NCBI GenBank assembly: GCA_035633075.1
Contig: DASQFQ010000191.1
Span: 1 to 11,075 of the forward strand
Source: DASQFQ01 sp035633075
Lineage (GTDB): Bacteria; Actinomycetota; Thermoleophilia; Solirubrobacterales; Solirubrobacteraceae
Length of the DNA stretch: 11,075 nt
Direction: 5' to 3'
Position 1 is the first letter of the stretch, and each line of letters begins with the position of its first letter. A program made the position numbers and the translations under genes. This document shows, in pieces, positions 6,015-11,075 of the stretch. Below the pieces are notes generated by a model, which worked only from the letters and a program-made list of their open reading frames with translations, searched no databases and was not told the origin of the DNA.

Positions 6015-6624
6015 CCCCTCGCCCTGGCCGGCCGCGCTGGAGTGCGGAGAGGCGGGGGCGGCGCTGGCTGGCGACAGCCGGTCGGGCGATTTGGCGGTAT
6101 TCGTCCCCTACGAGGGCGGGGCGCTCGTGGCGGCCGTCGACGGCCTCGGCCACGGCGCGGCGGCGGCGGACGCCGCCGAGGCGGCCGCCGAGGCGCTGCG
6201 CGGGCACCCCGCCAAGCCCGCCCAGCGCCTGCTCGAGCACTGCCACGAGAAGCTGCGCAAGACCCGCGGGGCGGTGGCCACGCTCGCTTGGTTCGATGTG
6301 GAGCGGGGCATTCTCGCCTGGGCCGGCGTCGGCAACGTCGAGGGGCGGCTGATGCGCGCCGACCGCAGCAAGGGCGACAGCGTGGACTCCCCGGTGCTGT
6401 TCGGCGGGGTGCTGGGCTGGGGCCTGCCCACGGTCCGCCTGGTCGACACCTCGCTCGCCCCCGGCGACACGATGGTGCTCGCCACCGACGGCGTGGCGGC
6501 CGACTACGGCAGCTCGATGGCCCCCGGACTGACCGCCCAGGAGCAGGCCGACCGCATCTTGGCCTCGCACGCACGCGGCAACGACGACGCGCTGGTCGTC
6601 GCCGTGCGCTACGTGCCCTCCTAG
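6007..6624 (+). CDS. rsbX: RsbX-type PP2C phosphatase (stressosome reset)
   Basis: A minimal PPM/SpoIIE-family phosphatase of 205 residues. RsbX removes phosphates from RsbS and RsbR and so returns the stressosome to the RsbT-binding state. Metal-site motifs are AGDSRSGD (G22-D23, D28), VAAVDGLGHG (D45-G50), ATDGVAADYG (D161) and NDDALVVAV (D193-D194). The AGD..SGD...DGLGHG arrangement, absence of any sensor domain, and the position directly after rsbT (8-base overlap) separate it from the larger RsbU-like phosphatase of the same operon. GTG 6007 has a weak GAGG (5998-6001) five bases upstream. The gene ends 19 bases before the stop of the convergent CBS gene; no intrinsic terminator is visible between them. 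Confidence 0.94.
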   Translation: MGDPSPWPAALECGEAGAALAGDSRSGDLAVFVPYEGGALVAAVDGLGHGAAAADAAEAAAEALRGHPAKPAQRLLEHCHEKLRKTRGAVATLAWFDVERGILAWAGVGNVEGRLMRADRSKGDSVDSPVLFGGVLGWGLPTVRLVDTSLAPGDTMVLATDGVAADYGSSMAPGLTAQEQADRILASHARGNDDALVVAVRYVPS

Positions 6625-6643
6625 TGGCCCACGAGATGCTCGC

Positions 6644-7066
6644 CTAGCTCGGGACCCCGACCGGCGGGGACTGCGGGACGTCGCAGGAGGCGCCATCGTC
6701 GGTCCAGCAGCGCACCACGTCGCGCACCGAGAGGATGCCCGCGGCCTCGCCTCCCTCGATCACGATCAGATGGCGGAAGCCGCCTCTGACCATGGCGGCG
6801 GCCGCCTGCTCGAGCGACCAGTCGGGCGCGGCGAACACCAGGTCGGAGGTGAGGTGGTCGGCCACGCGCTCGGCGTCCGTGTCCTGACCCTCGCCGAGCG
6901 CGACGAGGATGTCGCGCTCCGTGAGGATTCCGAGGCCGGCCGCGCCGGGGTCGACCACGACGGCCGCTCCCACGCCGCGCCGCGCCATCGAGGCGGCGGC
7001 CTGGCGGAGCGTGTGGCCGGGCCCCACCGTCAGGACCACCGTGCTCATGCCGTCACGCACCTGCAT
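6644..7066 (-). CDS. Two-CBS-domain protein
   Basis: A 140-residue protein made of one CBS pair (Bateman module). The first CBS (about residues 1-55) has TLRQAAASMARRGVGAAVVVD and ends GILTERDIL; the second (about 68-120) has SLEQAAAAMVRGGFRHLIVI and ends GILSVRDVV. Such stand-alone modules often bind adenosine nucleotides and act as energy or redox-state sensors, but no partner domain identifies its job here. The frame is open far upstream, antisense to coxB, but ATG 7066 is chosen because a GGGGGAG Shine-Dalgarno lies 4 bases before it and CBS homology starts there. It is transcribed towards rsbX and away from coxB, sharing a divergent control region with coxB, so joint control with the oxidase is possible. 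A C-terminal tail of about 20 residues is not conserved-looking. Confidence 0.92.
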   Translation of the reverse strand: MQVRDGMSTVVLTVGPGHTLRQAAASMARRGVGAAVVVDPGAAGLGILTERDILVALGEGQDTDAERVADHLTSDLVFAAPDWSLEQAAAAMVRGGFRHLIVIEGGEAAGILSVRDVVRCWTDDGASCDVPQSPPVGVPS

Positions 7067-7070
7067 GTCG

Positions 7071-7077
7071 CTCCCCC
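7071..7077 (-). promoter_or_regulatory. Shine-Dalgarno for the CBS protein (GGGGGAG)
   Basis: Read on the minus strand, GGGGGAG lies 4 bases before the ATG at 7066-7064. It decides that start over the upstream open frame and over the in-frame ATG 18 bases further in. Confidence 0.6.
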
Positions 7078-7080
7078 GAA

Positions 7081-7109
7081 ATCCTGTCCGCTTGCAACTT
7101 TTGGCGCAA
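7081..7109 (-). promoter_or_regulatory. Candidate sigma-70-type promoter for the CBS gene
   Basis: On the minus strand TTGCGC (7109-7104) is followed after 17 bases by CAGGAT (7086-7081). These are imperfect matches to TTGACA and TATAAT, but the spacing is ideal and the site is about 15 bases before the start codon. It overlaps the inverted repeat at 7089-7112. Confidence 0.35.
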
Positions 7110-7112
7110 GCG
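7089..7112. promoter_or_regulatory. 7-bp inverted repeat, possible operator (CGCTTGC-N10-GCAAGCG)
   Basis: CGCTTGC at 7089-7095 and GCAAGCG at 7106-7112 form a perfect 7-base dyad with a 10-base, comparatively AT-rich spacer (AACTTTTGGC). It lies between the candidate -10 and -35 of the CBS promoter in the divergent region before coxB. The geometry, with half-site centres 17 bases apart, would suit a dimeric regulator. A partial direct copy, CCGCTT, occurs at 7115-7120. There is no T-run after it, so it is not a terminator. The regulator is unknown. Confidence 0.4.
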
Positions 7113-7264
7113 TACCGCTTCTCCACCGTCAGGGAGCCGGCGGCTTGACCCCGAGCGACGACCGCGCCAACGGCTACCGCCACCCGCGGGCCGCATAGCT
7201 GCCCGGCGCCGCCCAGCCGCCCAGCCGCCTCCCGCTCGGGGCACCCTCTGTCGCGCCTCTCCCC

Positions 7265-7270
7265 TAGGAT
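7265..7270 (+). promoter_or_regulatory. Possible -10 element (TAGGAT) of coxB, near-leaderless
   Basis: TAGGAT matches TANNNT and ends 9 bases before the coxB ATG at 7280. A transcript from it would start within a few bases of the ATG. The AGGA inside it could instead act as a weak Shine-Dalgarno 10 bases from the start. There is no clear -35 at 16-18 bases. Confidence 0.3.
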
Positions 7271-7279
7271 GCCGCCTCC

Positions 7280-8344
7280 ATGAGGGAGGAGCAGAGCGAC
7301 AGCCGGGGCCACCTGCGGCGGATGCTCGTGATCGGGGCGATCACCTCGGTCTGCGGTATCAGCCTCGCCTTGGCAATCGACTGGTTCCCGACCCAGGCCT
7401 CCGAGGAGGCCAAGCCGATCGACACGCTGTGGGACGTCCTGCTGATCGTCTCCGTGCCGATCTTCGTGCTCGTCGAGACGATCGTCCTCTACAGCGTCTG
7501 GCGCTTCAGGATGCGCCCGGGTGAGGAGCTCGCGGACGGGCCGCCGATCCACGGCAACACCCGGCTGGAGGTGGTCTGGACGGCGATCCCCGCGATCCTC
7601 CTCGTCGCGCTGTGCTCGTACGCCTACGTCGTCCTGCGCGACATCGAGAGCGCGGACGCCGGCAAGCGCGACATGCAGGTCCGCGTGGTGGGAGAGCAGT
7701 TCACCTGGACCTTCTACTACCCCGGCCCAGGCGGCAAGGAGGTCGCCTCCAACCAGCTCTACCTGCCGCTGGGCAAGGGCGTGAACTTCAGCGTCCAGTC
7801 CAAGGACGTGCTCCACGACTTCTGGGTCCCGGCGTTCCGCCAGAAGATCGACGCCGTGCCCGGCATCACCACCGGCTTCCGCATCACCACGCGCAGGCGC
7901 GGTGTCTTCCCGGTGATCTGCGCGGAGCTGTGCGGGCTGGGCCACTCCGTGATGCGCCAGAGCGCCCACGTGGTCCCACCCGCGGAGTTCGACACGTGGC
8001 TCGCCGACAAGCGCGCCCAGGGGCAGCCCGGCGGTGGCGGGGGGGGCGGCGCGGGCGCTGAACCCGCGGAGGACGGCAAGACGCTGTTCACGAGCGCCGA
8101 GCCCAAGTGCTCGTCGTGCCACACGCTCTCCGACGCGGGCGCGAGCGCCACGATCGGGCCGGACCTCGACGAGGTCCTCAAGGGCAAGGACGCCGCCTAC
8201 GTTCAGAAGTCGATCACCGATCCGAGCGCCGTCGTCACGAAGGGCTTCCAGGACGGCATCATGCCCCCCAACTACGGCCAGACCCTCAAGCCGGAGGAGA
8301 TCAAGGCCCTGACCGATTACCTTGTGAAGGTGGCGACCAAGTGA
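7280..8344 (+). CDS. ctaC: Cytochrome c oxidase subunit II with fused cytochrome c domain (caa3 type)
   Basis: Subunit II takes electrons into the oxidase through the CuA centre; here a C-terminal cytochrome c replaces or supplements a soluble donor. Hydrophobic segments lie at about residues 15-34, 50-74 and 98-119. The first may be a signal-like segment and the other two are the standard hairpin. The periplasmic cupredoxin has FTWTFYYPG (W143, the likely electron entry), VLHDFWVP (H179) and CAELCGLGHSVM (C214, E216, C218, H222, M225), a complete CuA site. A glycine-rich linker (seven Gly, residues 251-257) joins it to a class I cytochrome c domain with CSSCH (277-281) and the axial Met in GIMPPNYG (M328). 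Length is 354. ATG 7280 is the first start; upstream sequence has only a weak AGGA. It is 16 bases before subunit I, so they are co-transcribed. Confidence 0.97.
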   Translation: MREEQSDSRGHLRRMLVIGAITSVCGISLALAIDWFPTQASEEAKPIDTLWDVLLIVSVPIFVLVETIVLYSVWRFRMRPGEELADGPPIHGNTRLEVVWTAIPAILLVALCSYAYVVLRDIESADAGKRDMQVRVVGEQFTWTFYYPGPGGKEVASNQLYLPLGKGVNFSVQSKDVLHDFWVPAFRQKIDAVPGITTGFRITTRRRGVFPVICAELCGLGHSVMRQSAHVVPPAEFDTWLADKRAQGQPGGGGGGGAGAEPAEDGKTLFTSAEPKCSSCHTLSDAGASATIGPDLDEVLKGKDAAYVQKSITDPSAVVTKGFQDGIMPPNYGQTLKPEEIKALTDYLVKVATK

Positions 8345-8345
8345 A

Positions 8346-8357
8346 GAGGAAGGGAGG
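8346..8357 (+). promoter_or_regulatory. Shine-Dalgarno region of subunit I (GAGGAAGGGAGG)
   Basis: A purine-rich run in the 16-base gap between coxB and subunit I offers two anti-SD matches, GAGG and GGGAGG, the second ending 3 bases before ATG 8361. It firmly fixes that start, which matters because the first 90 residues are an unusual extension. Confidence 0.7.
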
Positions 8358-8360
8358 CCG

Positions 8361-10283
8361 ATGACCGCGAGACTGCGAGGGCCTGGGCTGCTGCGGGCGG
8401 GCCTGTTCATGCTCGCCGGAGTCGCCTTCTCGTTCGCGCTCGTGTGCGCGGTGCGGGCCGCCTACGGCTGGGAGGTGCTCGACGCCGAGGCGATCACGGT
8501 CGTGTCGCTCGTCGCCTCGCCGCTGTTCTTCCTCGTCGGCCTGGGCGCCTTTGACGAGTGGTTCTACTGGGCCTCCGGCAAGCCGACGCGTCCCGAGGAT
8601 CACTCGGGTCACGGCGCGACGAGCTGGCGCGACTACTTCCGGGTCAACACCGACCACAAGGTGATCGGGATCCAGTACGTCGTCACCTCGTTCTTCTTCA
8701 TGCTGGTCGGCGGCCTGCTGGCCATGCTCGTGCGGGCCGAGCTGGCGGCGCCGGGCTCCCAGTTCGTGGACGCCAACGCCTACAACGGGCTCTTCAGCGT
8801 CCACGCGTCGCTGATGATCTTCCTGTTCATCATCCCGATCTTCGCGGGGCTGGCGAACTACGTCCTGCCGCTCATGATCGGCGCGCCGGACATGGCCTTC
8901 CCGCGCCTGAACGCGCTCTCCTACTGGCTGCTGCCGATCGGCGGGCTGATGATGACGGCGTCCTTCCTGGCCCCCGGAGGCTCCTTCTCGACGGGCTGGA
9001 CGGCCTACGCGCCGCTGTCCACCGAGGTGCCGATCGGCCAGCTCTTCTTCACGATCGGCGTGCAGTTCGCGGGCGCGTCGTCGATCGCCACCGCGCTGAA
9101 CTTCCTCGTGACGATCATCACGATGCGGGCGCCGGGGATGAGCTTCTGGCGCATGCCGCTGCTCGTGTGGGCGAACTTCTCGACCTCGCTGCTCGTCGTC
9201 ATCGCCACCCCTTTCGTCGCCGCCTCGCAGTTCTTCGTGCTGCTCGACTACGCGCTGGGCTTCAACTTCTTCGTGCCCGAGCGCGCAGGAGACGTGCTGA
9301 TGTACCAGCACGTCTTCTGGTTCTACTCGCACCCGGCGGTCTACATCATGATGCTGCCGGGCTTCGGGATCGTCTCGGAGATCCTGTCGGTGAAGTCGCG
9401 CAAGCCGATCTTCGGCTACCGGATGATGGCCTTCTCGCTGCTGGCCATCGTGCTGCTCGGGTTCACCGTCTGGGCCCACCACATGTTCGTCGCGGGCATG
9501 CAGAGCTGGATCCGCGTCCCGATGATGGTCACGACGGCGATCATCGCCGTGCCCACCGGCATCAAGATCTTCTCCTGGCTGGCCACCCTGTGGCGCGGCG
9601 TGCTGCACATCGACACGCCGATGCTCTTCGTCCTGGGCTTCCTGACGATGTTCGTGCTGGGCGGGATCTCGGGGGTGGTGCTCGCGATGATCCCCGTGAC
9701 CATCCACGTGAGCGACACCTACTTCATCGTCGCCCACATCCACTACGTGCTCTACGGCGGCTCGGTGTTCACGATCTACGCCGGGGTCTACTACTGGTTC
9801 CCGAAGATGACGGGCCGGATGTACGACGAGACGCTCGGCCGGCTGCACTTCTGGATGACCTTCATCACGTTCAACCTCACCTTCGGTCCCATGCACCTGA
9901 TCGGCGTGCAGGGGATGCCCCGGCGGGTGGCGGACTATCCCGAGCAGTTCGCCGGCTGGAACCTGTTCATCTCGCTGGCGAGCTTCATCCTCGGGCTCTC
10001 GACGCTCGTCTTCGTCTACAACATGGTGGCGAGCTGGCGCGGCGGCGCGCGCGCGGAGGCCAACCCCTGGCGCGCGCTGACGCTCGAGTGGCAGGTGTCC
10101 TCCCCGCCGCCGATCTTCAACTTCGACAGCGTCCCCACGGTGGTCGGAGGCCCGTACGAGTACGGCGTCCCCGGAGCGGTGCACGGCATCTTCCGGCCGG
10201 CCGGGGAGGAGGCGCGGCCCGAGGCCGCCCCGGCGGCCGTGGCGGCCGGTGAGGCCGGGCCCACCGAGAGGGATGAGCGCTGA
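8361..10283 (+). CDS. ctaD: Cytochrome c oxidase subunit I, A2 class (YSHP), with two-helix N-terminal extension
   Basis: A complete 640-residue heme-copper oxidase subunit I. Ligands: H148 (heme a), H324, H373, H374 (CuB), Y328 (the cross-linked tyrosine), H459 (heme a3) and H461 (heme a). Proton paths: D177 in GAPDMAFPR (D channel entrance) with N166 and N184; T399 and K402 in PTGIK (K channel). The helix VI motif is FYSHPAVY: the gating glutamate of A1 enzymes (HPEV) is Ala326, and Y322-S323 mark the A2 class known from Thermus/Rhodothermus-type enzymes. GMPRR gives R521-R522. Residues 1-90, before the conserved DYFRVNTDHK, add two predicted helices (about 10-32 and 46-68) and a short soluble link. 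The last 45 residues are Ala/Glu-rich and probably disordered. It follows coxB by 16 bases and overlaps the next gene by one base. No subunit III is seen. Confidence 0.97.
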   Translation: MTARLRGPGLLRAGLFMLAGVAFSFALVCAVRAAYGWEVLDAEAITVVSLVASPLFFLVGLGAFDEWFYWASGKPTRPEDHSGHGATSWRDYFRVNTDHKVIGIQYVVTSFFFMLVGGLLAMLVRAELAAPGSQFVDANAYNGLFSVHASLMIFLFIIPIFAGLANYVLPLMIGAPDMAFPRLNALSYWLLPIGGLMMTASFLAPGGSFSTGWTAYAPLSTEVPIGQLFFTIGVQFAGASSIATALNFLVTIITMRAPGMSFWRMPLLVWANFSTSLLVVIATPFVAASQFFVLLDYALGFNFFVPERAGDVLMYQHVFWFYSHPAVYIMMLPGFGIVSEILSVKSRKPIFGYRMMAFSLLAIVLLGFTVWAHHMFVAGMQSWIRVPMMVTTAIIAVPTGIKIFSWLATLWRGVLHIDTPMLFVLGFLTMFVLGGISGVVLAMIPVTIHVSDTYFIVAHIHYVLYGGSVFTIYAGVYYWFPKMTGRMYDETLGRLHFWMTFITFNLTFGPMHLIGVQGMPRRVADYPEQFAGWNLFISLASFILGLSTLVFVYNMVASWRGGARAEANPWRALTLEWQVSSPPPIFNFDSVPTVVGGPYEYGVPGAVHGIFRPAGEEARPEAAPAAVAAGEAGPTERDER

Positions 10284-11075
10284 TGGCCCACATCCTGGTC
10301 CTGGCCAACGAGACCATCGGCGGCGCGAAGCTGCTCGACGCGATCCGCGAGCGCCAGGCGAAGGGCGGCGCCCGGTTCCACGTGGTCGTGCCCCAGAGCC
10401 GTCCCCGCCACGGCAACGTGATCTACGACGAGGCGGTGCGCGACTCCGCGCAGGTGCGGGTCGATCTCGCGCTCGCCTTCATGCGGGAGGAGGGCATCGA
10501 GGGCACCGGCGAGGTGGGCGACGCCGATCCCTTCAACGCGGCCATGGACGCCGTCGAAGAGCACGGCATCGACGAGATCATCATCTCCACGCTGCCGCAG
10601 ACCACGTCTGGCTGGCTGCGGCGCGACCTCCCCGAGCGCTTGGACGAGGCCACGGGGCTGCCCGTCCAGCACGTCGTCGTCGACCTCGACACCGAGGGGC
10701 TGCCCTTCCACGTCACGCTCGTGGTCGCCAACCAGACCGCCGCCGGGCGCGACCTCATCGACCACCTCGCAAAGCTCGCCGAGGAGGTGCCGCGGCGCAT
10801 CATCGCGGTCGTGCCGCAGGACAGCGGGGACGGCGCGGCGGCCAGCGCGGCGCGCGAACGCCTCCACCGGCTGCTCGAGTCCCTCACGGCCGCGGGGATC
10901 GTCGCGGCCGGGATGATCGGCGACCCGGATCCCTACACGGCGACGATGAACGCCATCCAGTACTTCCACATCTCCGAGGTGGTCATCTCCACGCTGCCCA
11001 GCAACCGGTCGCAGTGGATGGAGAAGGGGCTCGTAGACCGCATCGCCCGCGACAGCGGCAAACCCGTGGAGCACG
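10283..11075 (+). CDS. Tandem Usp-like (HUP-fold) protein, partial at 3' end
   Basis: The ATG at 10283 shares its A with the stop of subunit I (TGATG), so it is coupled to the oxidase operon; GAGAGGGATGAG upstream may assist. The 264 residues visible contain two copies of one alpha/beta domain. Copy 1 has ILVLANE (residues 4-10), HVVVPQ, GDADP (79-83), IISTLP (100-105), SGWLRRDL and LPVQHVVVD. Copy 2 has TLVVANQ (145-151), IAVVPQD, GDPDP (213-217), VISTLP (234-239), SQWMEKGL and KPVEH. The later motifs are displaced by exactly 134 residues. The beta-strand pattern and end motifs resemble universal stress protein-like domains common in actinobacteria, though the classic ATP motif GxxGx9G(S/T) is not obvious. 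Function is unknown; operon position suggests a respiration- or stress-linked role. It runs off the window in the second copy. Confidence 0.85.
   Translation, partial: MAHILVLANETIGGAKLLDAIRERQAKGGARFHVVVPQSRPRHGNVIYDEAVRDSAQVRVDLALAFMREEGIEGTGEVGDADPFNAAMDAVEEHGIDEIIISTLPQTTSGWLRRDLPERLDEATGLPVQHVVVDLDTEGLPFHVTLVVANQTAAGRDLIDHLAKLAEEVPRRIIAVVPQDSGDGAAASAARERLHRLLESLTAAGIVAAGMIGDPDPYTATMNAIQYFHISEVVISTLPSNRSQWMEKGLVDRIARDSGKPVEH

Larger units (their letters stand above)
7067..7279. other. Divergent intergenic region between the CBS gene and coxB
   Basis: 213 bases without a coding frame I believe. It holds the Shine-Dalgarno, candidate promoter and inverted repeat of the CBS side, an isolated TTGACC at 7145-7150 pointing towards coxB without a good -10 at the right distance, a cytosine-rich tract at 7201-7260 (repeated GCCCAGCCGC-type units) and TAGGAT at 7265-7270 next to coxB. 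Confidence 0.6.

Noticed and set aside
6632..6669. Possible terminator hairpins between rsbX and the CBS gene (CGAG-ATG-CTCG at 6632-6642; CCCCG-ACCGG-CGGGG at 6655-6669)
   Set aside because: Stems of 4-5 bases, no T-run on either side, and the second lies inside the CBS coding region. Short GC hairpins are expected by chance at this base composition.
7145..7177. TTGACC at 7145 as the -35 of a coxB promoter
   Set aside because: No acceptable -10 at 16-19 bases; the nearest candidate, GGCTAC, is 21 bases away.
7300..7360. Lipoprotein signal in subunit II (Cys25 in the first helix)
   Set aside because: The residues before it (ITSVC) do not fit a lipobox, which needs a small residue directly before the cysteine.
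7067..8410. N-terminal extension of the CBS protein by an open frame reaching into coxB and subunit I
   Set aside because: The extension is antisense to unmistakable oxidase genes, has repetitive shadow composition, and a good Shine-Dalgarno sits directly before ATG 7066.
8301..10184. 627-residue open frame on the minus strand, antisense to subunit I
   Set aside because: The translation is rich in Arg, His, Asp and Glu without any domain pattern. It is a by-product of strong G/C third-position bias in the real gene opposite.
10016..11074. 352-residue minus-strand frame at the window end
   Set aside because: Opposite a plus-strand gene with two clearly homologous internal repeats, which could not arise in a non-coding strand by chance.

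Overview
The window is a dense, very GC-rich stretch of a bacterial chromosome, with codon third positions almost all G or C. Gene content points to a high-GC actinobacterium-like lineage. The pairing of aa3/caa3 oxidase genes without an HPEV glutamate, an RsbR-S-T-X stressosome cassette and a double Usp-like protein is what I would expect from Thermoleophilia (Solirubrobacterales and relatives). That placement is inference from gene style; no rRNA is present. I saw no tRNA, insertion sequence, CRISPR array or attachment site.

Layout. (1) Positions 1-1911, all plus strand, are the end of one terminal-oxidase locus: the C-terminal third of a cytochrome c oxidase subunit I, then ctaB (heme O synthase) one base later, then two small membrane proteins of 36 and 75 residues joined by a TGATG overlap. 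(2) Positions 1934-2770 hold a PEP mutase/isocitrate lyase superfamily enzyme that lacks the lyase cysteine loop. (3) Positions 2782-6624 hold a tightly packed five-gene signalling operon: an RsbU-type phosphatase (RsbT-binding domain + GAF + PP2C), RsbR, RsbS, RsbT and RsbX, with overlaps of 8-11 bases at three of the four junctions. (4) A two-CBS-domain protein lies convergent on the minus strand (6644-7066). (5) After a 213-base divergent regulatory region, a second oxidase locus starts on the plus strand: coxB with a fused cytochrome c domain (caa3 type), a full-length subunit I of the YSHP (A2) class with an unusual two-helix N-terminal extension, and a tandem-duplicated Usp-like protein that runs off the end.

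How it works together. The oxidase genes would build proton-pumping terminal oxidase(s), with CtaB supplying the heme O/A precursor. The stressosome module should work by partner switching: RsbR/RsbS hold RsbT, stress lets RsbT phosphorylate them and leave, free RsbT binds the N-terminal domain of the RsbU-like phosphatase, and RsbX resets the complex. No rsbV, rsbW or sigma factor is in the window, so the final target of the phosphatase is elsewhere. The most notable points are this complete stressosome-to-phosphatase cassette lying between two oxidase loci, the RsbR with its first phospho-threonine position replaced by glycine, the 36-residue microprotein that looks like a Cox11 membrane anchor without its copper domain, the N-terminal extension of CoxA, and a 7+10+7 inverted repeat in the CBS/coxB divergent promoter region.
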